Assembly (NCBI GenBank): GCA_016630905.1 | Contig: WBMQ01000007.1 | Coordinates: 682,001-746,000 of the forward strand | Direction: 5' to 3' | Source of the DNA: Capillidium heterosporum | Lineage: Eukaryota; Entomophthoromycota; Entomophthoromycetes; Entomophthorales; Capillidiaceae | Length of the DNA stretch: 64,000 bases | In this document: positions 54,827 to 64,000 of the stretch, piece by piece | Numbering within the stretch: the first letter of the stretch is position 1 | Layout: each line of letters starts with the position of its first letter | Program-made: the position numbers and the translations under genes | Notes under the pieces: model-generated | Databases searched by the model: none | Told to the model about the DNA's origin: nothing | What the model saw: only the letters and a program-made list of their open reading frames with translations

Positions 54827-56360
54827 ATGACTAGTCAAAACGACCTAAATTTAGATTACAAAGATGAAACTCAAGCTGGAGATGGTCAGGTAATATGTGT
54901 TTAAATTACATTTAACAAATATATAGCTACTTGACTCTGATGAGATGAAATTGTTAATTGTAGGGGCTGGTGGTTTAGGTTGTGAGCTACTGAAGAATGC
55001 ATGCCTACTAGGTTTTAGAAATATTACTATAATTGACATGGATACCATTGATATTTCCAATCTTAACAGACAATTTTTATTCAGGTGTAACATTTATGTG
55101 ATTTGAGTTTAATGTCAATTTTATAGAGACGAAGATGTTGGTAAACCTAAGGCGGAAGTAGCTGCCAACTTTGTAAAACGGAGAAGACCTGATGTTAACG
55201 TCATTCCGTAAGTTTAATTGGTTTTCTAATCTTAATCTTTGATCAGTATATTTGGCAAATTACAGGATATGGACGATGGTTTTTATGAGCAATTCAATAT
55301 AGTCATATCTGGATTGGATTCTGTAGAGGCAAGGAGATGGTTAAATTCTACCTTGTACAGAATTGCCATTGAAAATGAGGGTATGATTCCTTTGATTGAT
55401 GGGGGTACTGAAGGTAAGCAAGCTTTAGAAATTTTGCTTTGATATATATCGCAGCGACAACCGTTCGTAGGGTTTAAAGGGCAAGCCAGGTTGATGTTCT
55501 TAGGCGCAAGTTTAGGTGCATGCTTCGAGTGTTCCGTCTCTATGTTCAACAAGCCGACCACTTACCCACTCTGCACTATAGCAAACACTCCTAGATTGCC
55601 CGAGCATTGTATCGAATATGCTTCCGTCTTGCAATGGCCTAAACACTTTGAAGGTATGATTAATTAGTTTATAATTGCTGATACTTTAATAACCTAGGAA
55701 AGAAGTTAGATAATGACGATCCTGAGCATGTAACTTGGGTTTATAAGCAGGCTTTGAACCGAGCCAAGCAATTTAACATCACCGGAGTTACTTATCCTTT
55801 GACTCAAGGGGTTATTAAGAACATTATACCTGCTATCGCTTCTACAAACGCTATCGTAGCTGGTACATTTATCACCTCTAAATAATACTAACCACATATG
55901 TTAGCTGTATGTGTTTCTGAAGCCTATAAATTGGCAACCGACTTCCCCGCCTATCTTGACAACTACATAACCTACTCTGGTAATGTGAGCATTTATTCCT
56001 ACACCTTCCCCCTTGGACAAAGTGAGGACTGTCCAGTTTGTAGCGCTGTCCCTATTGAATTTAGAATCAACCCCAATTTGAAGCTTGAAAATCTCATTGA
56101 GCAACTTAAGGATGAACCGAAACTGTAAACATCGCTTTGTTGCTTTCATATATCTAACCATTGTAAATAGACAACTTAAAAACCCAAGTATTACACAGGG
56201 AGGTAGACACATAAGAATGACGGGACCCAAGCAATTCGAAGAAAACACTAGGCCCAACCTGGAAAAGCCACTGAAGGACTTGGTTAATGACGGAGATGGA
56301 TTATTGATTACCGATCCCTCCTTAGCTAACCATGTGAAGCTTGTAATCAAATTCTCGTAA
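54827..56360 (+). CDS. UBA3: NEDD8-activating enzyme catalytic subunit
   Basis: UBA3 with ULA1/APPBP1 adenylates NEDD8/Rub1 and passes it to Ubc12 for cullin activation. Eight exons read in frame. The nucleotide-binding loop is [14 protein letters not shown]. The adenylation domain shows [15 protein letters not shown] and [13 protein letters not shown], then [16 protein letters not shown]. The catalytic cysteine lies in [18 protein letters not shown]. The later blocks [13 protein letters not shown] and [21 protein letters not shown] also match UBA3. Zinc Cys pair: SEDCPVCS. The C-terminal ubiquitin-fold region has [12 protein letters not shown]. Only about 21 residues precede the first splice junction, shorter than in animals. 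Cullin neddylation would act on SCF ligases, to which the F-box proteins of this window would belong. Confidence 0.93.
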
Positions 56361-56572
56361 TAAAGGTATATGGGGTTTATTTATCGTTTTGGTAAAATAA
56401 CTATATCTATGTTTTTATTGATGAACTCTCCTATAGCTAGTCTTAGAAACTTTCTACTTTTAGCTTAGTACCATTTACAATGATATGCAACCGTTATGAA
56501 AGGAGAGAAGATGTAAGTATAAAGTAGAATAGCGACATAGCATATTTTCAATGCCACTATAACATTATACTT

Positions 56573-57826
56573 TTAAAGTACATCGCGTTTCTTGGCGGTA
56601 CGTTGATAAGGTCTCAATACCCATTCGGTATCAGCATCCTTTAGATCGGCAGTACCTAATTTAATTTGGTATACTGTAAAGAACGTTAGTTGATGAAAAG
56701 CCAATGTACAATTTTACGTCGCATTTCGAATCTTGGGCCGACTTCAGCTAGCTGCACCTCCTTATGACTAACTTTGTGATAGACATGATGACTACATAAA
56801 AACATGAGCAACATAAAAAGCTTAAGAAAGTTACCGGAAAGATATATAATCGTTTTGGTTAGCAAAAGTCAAAACTCTCTTCGAGTCTACTTTTGGTACT
56901 GGGAACAAAAACTTCAAAATATTCATAACCTAATCACATATATCAGTATAAAATAAAACACAGTGTAAATACCCTTTTACCCAAATTACTCTGGAATTGG
57001 TCGAATATGAGATGGGGGTAGGCTTCAGAGACCGTACTAGGGTCCTTTAAATCGTGTCTTAAAACGACGTTGAAGAGAGTAAAGTAGGCAGTAGGTCCGT
57101 AAGGGAAATGGGAAACAATCATACCATCTTTTCAAAGGAAATAAAAAGTAAGTAAATGAACATTAGCATCATTAATTTACCGGGTTCACCACGATGTTCA
57201 TGTAGGATAATCAAGTCGGTAACATCGTTCGACTTACAGGTATCTACAATATCGTTGATGACGTAGTTACCACGGTTGACTCGTTGCGCATTGGGTACCA
57301 TCAACCTTATTTCCTAAATAGCGCTTAGGAAATTATAAATTTAAAGTAGTACTTTGGCAAACTGCTGTAACCTAGAGCTTGGATCTCTTGAAGTTGTTAT
57401 TAGTACTTTGGGTTCGTAAAGTCCAGCCCTGGCATATTCGTCATCTTGATGAGTAGTAGGGGCTATAAAATATAAAAATAAATGTACTTGGTTAAATATT
57501 GTTTATGGTAACTAAAAGCTACCATCTTGGGCACTATCTCTAATAACATCCTGTTTCAATTTTTCAGAAGCGCCTTTCACTTCATTTGGTAGCGGTTTTC
57601 CGGCTATACTACAATTATTATCCACACTAACAGCATCTTATATATACCTTCTATAGCTTCCTTTATAAGCTGCTTTTTGTCATACGCTTGTCGCTCATTT
57701 ATCTCCAAATTCTTTCTGTATAAATATTCTCTTCGTAAACGGTTTTCGCGACGTTGCTAAATTTAATTAATTATTAATTATATGAATATTTAAAAATATG
57801 CTGAATTGTTGTAAATCATTTACCAT
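56573..57826 (-). CDS. IMP4: U3 snoRNP protein Imp4 (Brix domain)
   Basis: Imp4 binds U3 snoRNA pairing sites in the small-subunit processome. Spliced reading gives [16 protein letters not shown], like animal Imp4 ([13 protein letters not shown]). It continues with [21 protein letters not shown], then [20 protein letters not shown]-type and VITFANQ-like parts, [16 protein letters not shown] and [14 protein letters not shown] before the stop at 56573. These are the Brix/sigma70-like RNA-binding blocks in order. About nine short exons. Exon 1 contains only the ATG (57824-57826) and is followed at once by a donor GTAAAT. Acceptor choice after KEAIE must be the second TAG, since the first gives a stop. 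Confidence 0.9.
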
Positions 57827-58677
57827 TGTATACTCTCTTTCCTTGTTCTATTTGCGTTGAAGTTGATGAAAGCAAAGTTTTTGCTTGTTTGAAAGTCGAA
57901 TTTTCAAAAAGTTTTCAAGTGTGAAATTCTTCAAGGATTTGGCTTAACTTGAAATCCAAACGAAATGGGTGGCCAATTTATAAAGCAGAGAAATATAATG
58001 AAGAAACCATATGCATAACCATGAGTAAAATTTCATAAAATAATAGAGAAACTTGCTAGTCGCAATATGTAGGTATGTAGAAAATTAGACCTTAACTTTA
58101 CAGCCAGGCTGATGCGAGAAACAGCTGTTTAAACAGTTAAAATACAGGGCACAGGCCTTGTTGTAATAGACTGCCAATAAAAACAGAATCGTTATATACG
58201 TTTAGCTAAATACTTTTATAATATAGCAGCTAATTCCTTAGTTTTAACTATAAATATTGAAGAGATATCTCTAGCTTTGCCGTCAACTACCCCCAGGACA
58301 GAGTACTTGGCTAGCCTCATGAAGGGATTTTGCATGTAAATAAGGGAGCATAACCAAGGATTACCCAAACTTTGCTGATAAGATTCTGAATCTTTTTACC
58401 CAAATACGTGCAAGTATAGAGTCACCTGACTTTATTTTGTTGGATTGGCTTCGAAGTTTATTGGCAGAGTTCAAGAACTGATGGAAATGGATCGATCTTG
58501 AAAATTTTGGGATTTAGGTCAAGTCAACGTTTTTGGAAAATTAAGTAGGTAGTTGGAGCATCAATTTAAAATTTACATTATATATATAGGTAATAGTACA
58601 AGAGAGCACATCTTTAACCTTATTTTTTATTTCTATAGCACCTTACCTTTATTTATATCGTATTATACCCAAGAAGA
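57827..58677. other. Gene-free divergent promoter region
   Basis: Between IMP4 (minus) and LIP5 (plus); no coding sequence seen. Confidence 0.55.
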
Positions 58678-60140
58678 ATGATGAAGCAAGCTTTAAGAAG
58701 TTTGGTCAAAGTCAAGCCGGTAATAAGGAAACATTCGAATGTAATAGGCTAAACATTGAACTGTAGTTACAATACCAAACGACACGAAGTTCAAGTCAGA
58801 ATTTTAAGGCTAAATTGGATGCTGGGCCTTCTTTCAATGATTTCGTTTCCCAGCCTGAGAAGAAGCTTGGATTCGAAGAAGGATTGACTTTAAAGGATAC
58901 ATCAACTTCCAAAAATGTGGTCAGAAATCGCGAGAAACCAGTAATTTTTATTATCTACTATATATTGTTAACCCTTTATTTTAAAATATTCAAGTGTTAA
59001 GCTTCCCAAGTGGCTGAAGACTGATATCCCTATGGGTGAGAACTACACCAAAATTAAGGAATCGTTACGAGACCTCAAGTTACATACGGTAAGTATATTT
59101 ATTAACTACAATTCTAAATTTGGATAGGTATGTGAAGAAGCAAAGTGCCCCAACATATCCGATTGCTGGGGTGGAGGTGAACATCAGACGGCAACCGCAA
59201 CTATTATGGTAAACTGAATTTGGCTACCTAAAGTATTGACTAGTTTAATAATTAGTTGATGGGTGACGAATGCACTCGTGGATGTAGGTTCTGTTCCGTC
59301 AAGACGAACCGTAATCCAAAGCCGTTGGACGTTGATGAACCTTTCAACACCGCCAAAGCTATTGCAAAGTGGGGCTTGGACTATGTCGTGCTAACATCGG
59401 TAGATCGTGATGGTAAATTTAGTTTTTAGCTATATTATATACTTTAAAATAGCACGTATTGAATATTTCCATAGATTTAAGTGATGGTGGCTCTAACCAC
59501 TTTGCCCAGACCATCCGACATATCAAGGCCATGTATATCACATTTAAATTTTAAACCTCTAATCATTACTCCAGGGCCCCAGAGATCAAAGTCGAATGCC
59601 TTACTGGAGATTTTCAAGGTAACCTTGCTGACGTTACAACGGTTGCTCAATCGGGATTGGATGTCTACGCCCACAACATGGAAACGGTCGAGGCCCTAAC
59701 TCCTTATGTAAGAGACCGTAGAGCCAAGTACAGACAGTCTCTCAAAGTTCTCAGTCACGCCAAGCTATCGAATCCTACTCTTATTACCAAGACCTCCATC
59801 ATGTTGGGTTGTGGCGAACGTGACGATGAAGTTCTACAGACTTTGAAGGGTAATTTTCGAGCTAAAAATGAATTTTGATGATAATCCTTTGAAAATAGAC
59901 CTTAGGGAGCATCAGGTCGATGTAGTTACCTTAGGCCAGTACATGCGACCCACCAAGAAGCACATGAAAGTTTCCGAGTACGTCACCCCCGAAAAGTTCC
60001 AGTACTGGTACGACACTGCCATCAGTCTAGGTTTCCTATACGTCGCTTCGGGTCCTTTAGTTAGATCCTCTTATAAAGCCGGTGAATACTTCATCACCAA
60101 CGTCATAAATAAGCGGAAGAATAGCGGGTTGATGTTATGA
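58678..60140 (+). CDS. LIP5: Lipoyl synthase, mitochondrial
   Basis: Lipoyl synthase is a radical-SAM enzyme that inserts two sulphurs into octanoyl groups on mitochondrial dehydrogenases and the H protein. Both iron-sulphur sites are seen: [12 protein letters not shown] (C-x4-C-x5-C, auxiliary cluster) and CTRGCRFC (C-x3-C-x2-C, SAM cluster). [34 protein letters not shown] and [11 protein letters not shown] follow. [12 protein letters not shown] and the conserved RSSYKAGE complete the match. Eight exons, with introns of 37-64 bases. The second intron ends in TTAAG. The N-terminal [13 protein letters not shown] is a basic, amphipathic mitochondrial targeting sequence. Either of two adjacent ATGs could start it. 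Confidence 0.95.
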
Positions 60141-60290
60141 ATAAAGATTAACAGGTGTAGTAAGCCTATTCCAATGAGCCATTTGTATTTTAATTAAAGA
60201 GTATTTATAAAAAGGAACTTCAATTCAAGTAAAAGATTTATTAATAATAAAATATTTGCTAGCTTAAATATACATGCTGCTTTCCCAGGT

Positions 60291-61142
60291 CTAAACTATT
60301 TGGAGACATCCCTTGTTTTTGTAACAGGATAAGGAGCAGACGGTTGATCTAAATATCAAGGGGTTGCCTCTAAATTCTAACGTTATGTACTTGTAGTAGA
60401 CGAGTTTGTTGAGCTCGATCTCCATCTTACAATGAGTGCATCTTTCCTTCAAGACTATGAGCTCCTTCAGCTTATCTACTTCATCGATTAACTTACTCGG
60501 TATGTTGATTAACAAGCTATCAGTAATTGCCATCCTTGTAAGTTGTATGGAAGCTATCCGTTTAAGTGTAGGTGTAATAAAAGCAGGACCAGTCGCAAAG
60601 GAAACGGCATTGACGAATAATTTTTTGATTTTCAGGTGGTAGAGTTCGATTGGTAGGGTTGAAAGAGGGTTGTTGCTCAAGTCCAACTCTTCCAAATTAG
60701 CAAGTTGATTAATTCGATTATTTATCCTAGAAAAGCTGTTGTTCTGTAAATGTAAAACGGTCAGGTTCTTCAAGTTGAAGATACAGTTGGGAACTTCACT
60801 TATGCGATTGGAATTTAAATAGAGCTGGGTTAGGTTAACTAGATTACCAAAGCTAATGGGGAGCGTTGATAATTTGTTGAAACTAAGGTCCAAGAAACTT
60901 AAGGTCGATAGTTGTAGAGGTTGGATTATTTTCTAGTTTAATAACAAAGGTTAAATTAATATAAAGTAACAAATACTTACGAATGAACCTAGGTTCCGTT
61001 TCTTGAGGTAGAGTTGTCGCTTCGAGCTGCTCTCGGTTTGGTAGTTGTAGCGAGATGTAGTTGAAGTATAAGCTCCTGTGTCGTAATAGTTTATTGTAAT
61101 CTCATTCTGTAAAGCTACAATGATGACCCCTCTCTCTTTCAT
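60291..61142 (-). CDS. Leucine-rich repeat protein with C-terminal Cys pairs
   Basis: Two exons, complement(60291..~60936, ~60981..61142); the 44-50-base intron has donor GTAAGT. After a polar N-terminus, regular LRRs run as LDLSFNKLSTLP, LYLNSNRISEVP, LHLQNNSFSRI and LDLSNNPLSTLP (LxLxxNxLxxLP type). The C-terminal third holds CTHCKME and, ~40 residues on, CSLSC, which together could form a zinc site. FRGNPLIFRSTVCSLSC is reminiscent of LRRC58-like proteins, a group found in many fungi. Function unknown; protein binding is inferred from LRRs. Convergent with LIP5. Confidence 0.72.
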
Positions 61143-61501
61143 TGATAGTAGTAGATATTTCGGTGTTGGATAATAAAGCTAGAACCCAGTTTCAACTAAA
61201 ATTTTGGTGGTTTTGGTACTTTCTAGTTAAAGTCTATTTCTACGCTGTTTTGAAAAGGTAGGTGCTAATCCTCAAATATAATTGTAAAAGCTTGACCAGA
61301 TTATATAAACATAGCAGTCTGCCTTATGATTAGTTCGATTAGGACTATTCAAACTTTTGCATCTAAACTAGAACCAATAGCTGATCGTTTCAGCTATCCA
61401 CTGTCAACCCAATTAGATATAAGCAGATCAAGCCTCAGACGTCATCATAACAATTCGGATAAAACGTAACAGCGGCCCCATTCACCTTTTCATATTTCAA
61501 G
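61143..61501. other. Divergent promoter region
   Basis: Between the LRR protein gene (minus) and the IF1 gene (plus); nothing else seen. Confidence 0.55.
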
Positions 61502-61735
61502 ATGTTCCGTTTAACTCAAGTTCTCAAGATCAACCGCTGTATGCTCCCAGGCACTACTCGCTTCTACTCTGGAGTCCGCGATGCCGGTGGTTCCTTCTCC
61601 AAGAAAGAAAAGGCTGCTGAAGATCAGTACGTCCGCGGACACGAACGTGAACAGCTCAAGAAGCTGAAGGAGAAGTTGGAGAAGACTAAGCAGGAAGTTA
61701 AGGAATTGGAAGAGAAGCTTAACAAGAAAGAGTAA
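61502..61735 (+). CDS. INH1: Mitochondrial F1F0-ATPase inhibitor IF1, 77 aa
   Basis: IF1 blocks ATP hydrolysis by F1 when the mitochondrial matrix becomes acidic. A targeting sequence (MFRLTQVLKINRC) is followed by the inhibitory segment GGSFSKKEKAAEDQYVRGHE, matching GGSFGKREKAAEERYFRELE. A Lys/Glu heptad coiled coil (LKKLKEKLEKTKQEVKELEEKL) written here as LKKLKEKLEKTK then QEVKELEEKL mediates dimerisation. Length is normal for the family. No intron. Codon use is GC-richer than most genes here, suggesting high expression. Confidence 0.93.
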   Translation: MFRLTQVLKINRCMLPGTTRFYSGVRDAGGSFSKKEKAAEDQYVRGHEREQLKKLKEKLEKTKQEVKELEEKLNKKE

Positions 61736-61862
61736 TCTACAGTTATAGGTACCTTAATCGATATTAGGTATTTTATGGACTAAATATTATGTTTCAAGTA
61801 TAGCCAATAAAGCTTCTTTTATTGTATAAACTTTGCATTCCTTTTCTCTTGTTTTTTTACAT

Positions 61863-62776
61863 ATGGATTCCATTCAACAATTATCGCATTTACTTTATAA
61901 TGATTTTCTCAAGTATATCTAAGTATAAACTTTATAGTAACAGATTTTATATCTAGCCACAATGATTCCAAACGCTACATACTACTCTTAGCTGGTAAAC
62001 TCAATTAGCTTCAACCACTAAATTCAACTTTAGGTATTCCAGGTAGTGGTAAAACTACATTAGTAACTCAGCTAGTCGAACATATCAAAGAAAATTTAGA
62101 TTTGGAGGACAGCAGTGGAGTTATAGCATTACCTATGGATGGCTTTCACTTGACTAAATCCGAGTTAAACAATTTAGAGGTAAGCATTTGACTTTTAACT
62201 TGGAGTTTTAAAAAGCAAGTAGAATTCAGCTGAAGCTTTTAAACGAAGAGGTGCTCCATTCACTTTCAACCCAGAAGGTATACTTTCAAAGCTATATAAA
62301 TAATTTTAAATGTGGTTCAGCCCTTTTAGAGAAAATAGAAATACTTCAAGATGGAGATACCAATTTAGTTTGGCCTGGTTTCGATCATAAAGTTGGCGAC
62401 CCAACTTGTGACGGCTATACGATTTCTAAAAGGTATGTAATTTTCATTACTATACTTATGCTATTTAAGAAATAGGCTAGTTATCATCGAGGGAAACTAC
62501 CTTTTGTACAATCAAGCACCTTGGAATAAGATTGCTACCTTTAGGCCAAAAGACTTGGTTTCTAGACTGTTCGTCAGATGTAGCAAAAGACAGGCTTATT
62601 AAGAGACATGTTCAGGCCGGCATAGGTATATTTGCAAATGAAATATTATTTTAACTGCTTTATTAGAAAAGGATGAGACAAGTGCTAAGACAAGAGCCGA
62701 GGGAAATGACTTACTCAACGCTAAGCTTATCATAGAGAACCTTGTTAAGCCTGATAAAATTATTAAGTTGATTTGA
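61863..62776 (+). CDS. P-loop kinase of the uridine kinase/YFH7 type, needing one +1 frame change
   Basis: Seven exons: 61863..61912, 61957..61994, 62034..62179, 62223..62277, 62321..62432, 62476..62625, 62667..62776. The Walker A loop is GIPGSGKTTL across an intron. Then come ALPMDGFHL, FKRRGAPFTFNPE, WPGFDHKVGDP, VIIEGNYLLYNQAPW and KTWFLDCSSDVAKDRLIKRHVQAGI. The order matches bacterial and fungal phosphoribulokinase/uridine-kinase-like proteins such as Yfh7. Within exon 6 the frame reads APWNKIATF in frame 0 at TTT AGG C (62540-62546), but KTWFLDC is in the +1 frame. Skipping one base after TTT joins them as ATF-GQKTWF. It could be programmed frameshifting, an assembly error or early decay. 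Substrate is unknown. Confidence 0.72.
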
Positions 62777-63170
62777 CTTATTTCATAAAGAGTTGGTATA
62801 TACTTATAAACACAGCTTATTTTTCTTTTGATTATTTACAATATACTTTTGTTTTGACTTGGCGACTTTCAAAATAATATATAGCATCTATAAAGGCACG
62901 CTTGAATAGTACCATTTTTTGTTGATTGATATATATTCAATTGTTCTACAAAAACTTATGTATATACAAAACTAATTTAATAGCCATCCCAAATTGATTA
63001 TAAAAATTTAAGAATAAGTTAGACTTTGAAGTTGTATTATGCTACAGATCAAAATCGATTTAGCTTTATTCAAAGTAAATTTGAAAACTAAAATCTCTTT
63101 ACTTTCAAGTCCCAAAGTCTGTTGAAAAGGCACTTAACCAACCTATATATCAGAGGAATTTACCAACATT
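62777..63170. other. Gene-free AT-rich spacer
   Basis: Between the P-loop kinase and RBM48, both on the plus strand; no coding sequence I can support. Confidence 0.5.
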
Positions 63171-63755
63171 ATGAAAAATAGAGACTATCGATTAGACCGT
63201 AGGTAAACTAACTTTTGAGTGTACTCTAATGGTTACTAGAGAAATCCAAGAACCGACCCGAGTACCGTAGAGGCAAAGAACCAACTTCAGTCAAAGCCTA
63301 CTCCATAAATCAAGAATCCAAGTAACTATATCTACTGTACTTCAACCTAATTTCTAGCTACTTGGTTTTTGAAAACGTACCAGCTATAGATGTAACAAGT
63401 GAACTGATAGACTTGTGTAAAAAATTTGGAAAAGTTCAAAGGTATTTTTAATAGCAGATAGAATTACTCAGCCAGTAGCCATCAAATATTCGATAATCAA
63501 GAACTTTTTATAAAAATTATAGTAGTTCAATTTCCTTCGTTCACAGTAGCTAGGTAAGCTATTTAGATGCCATACTTTATTAAACAACTGCTAAGAGAAG
63601 TCAAATGGGCCTTGAGTGACTACGTATTTTTTGGTACCCCGTTGATAATTCGGTATGGACCAGAGTACGAATCAATTGAGGAGACGCGAACCAAACTTAG
63701 GCTGTACTTGGAACTGCGAAAATGCCAATCAGATTTTTGTTACAAACGGATTTGA
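63171..63755 (+). CDS. RBM48: RBM48-like minor-spliceosome RNA-binding protein
   Basis: RBM48 with ARMC7 binds the capped U6atac region and is needed for U12-type intron splicing in plants and animals. Five exons can be read. NRPEYRRGKEPTSVKAYSINQE and SNYLVFENVPAIDVTSELIDL match the RBM48 start (YREGRRPRAVKVYTINLESQYL). LFIKIIVVQFPSFTVAR matches the LIKF...AR strand. FFGTPLIIRYGPEYESIEETRTKL, given here as FFGTPLIIRYGPEYES then IEETRTKL, matches FFGGLLHVCYAPEFETVEETRKKL. The RRM core motifs are thus in place. Start at 63171 and the first two junctions are the least certain. The stop is 8 bases from the stop of the convergent neighbour. Confidence 0.75.
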
Positions 63756-63762
63756 TATATAG

Positions 63763-64000
63763 CTATATTAAACTATTTATAACCTAGTATATTTTTTTTA
63801 ATATTTGAATTTCAAAAATTGACTTACGCTCCAATCTTTGTTCTGTAGGAATTCGAGTTCGTTCTCCAAACTGATGGGATGGAACGGGTTGGTAAACTTC
63901 AACTTGGTCAACAAGTTGAACTTCAAGTAGTTGTCAGCAAAGGTAGGTCCGGCTAGATTTAGGAGCTTGGGGTTTAGCATAGCGAGTTGCGACAGCAATC
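63763..64000 (-). CDS. 3' end of an unrecognised gene, cut by the window edge
   Basis: The minus-strand frame is open from the window edge through LLNLAGPTFADNYLKF, LLTKLKFTNPFHPIS and ENELEFLQNKDWS. A canonical donor GTAAGT follows at about 63827. Splicing to TAG at about 63785 adds VINSLI and a stop at 63763-63765. Without that splice the frame ends at 63798. I recognise no family in the ~75 visible residues. It converges tail to tail with RBM48. Confidence 0.5.

Overview
This is a nuclear eukaryotic window from a fungus. Genes are broken by many introns of about 35-60 bases (GTA donors; TAG, CAG or AAG acceptors), intergenic DNA is very AT-rich and long, and there are no bacterial operons, rRNA or recognisable tRNA genes. 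The gene set mixes universal fungal genes (ALG12, FCF2, PWP1, IMP4, MRC1, MOB2, UBA3, LIP5, IF1) with genes that yeasts lack or have lost: a rhodopsin-like (class A) GPCR, RBM48, a CSL-family factor, an NDUFA4-like subunit and F-box/LRR paralogues. Together this suggests an early-diverging (zygomycete-grade) fungus. A Conidiobolus-like entomophthoralean is my best guess, from remembered gene families rather than any search.

Layout. 1-12 kb: CSL transcription factor cut by the left edge, two small secreted proteins, ALG12 divergent from FCF2/DNTTIP2 across a promoter with three forkhead-like repeats, then a complete 13-exon MLH3. 12-24 kb: a secretome-rich, gene-poor stretch with a secreted His/Lys repeat protein carrying periodic dibasic sites, a secreted 12-Cys protein made of two copies of one module, a 761-residue oligopeptide transporter, a decayed paralogue of the 12-Cys protein, an NDUFA4-like gene and a short Zn2Cys6 protein. 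24-39 kb: a small secreted protein, a PH-domain protein, two F-box/LRR paralogues flanking a Kelch protein, a SANT protein and MOB2. 39.4-44.5 kb has no recognisable gene. 44.5-64 kb is denser: GPCR, MRC1/claspin, PWP1, secreted tyrosinase, UBA3, IMP4, LIP5, an LRR protein, IF1, a P-loop kinase, RBM48 and an edge-cut gene.

Themes. Ribosome biogenesis has three genes (FCF2, PWP1, IMP4). DNA replication and recombination have MRC1 and MLH3. Secretion and sensing have five small secreted proteins, tyrosinase, OPT and the GPCR. The observations most worth checking are: (1) the P-loop kinase needs a +1 frame change exactly at TTT AGG C, one base away from the Ty1 frameshift heptamer; (2) a similar +1 break in MRC1; (3) an apparently undescribed secreted Cys-module family with a live copy and a decayed copy 4 kb apart; (4) the repeat protein with kexin-like sites; (5) RBM48, which hints that U12-type splicing is retained. 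Exon coordinates come from reading splice sites by eye and are not supported by transcripts.
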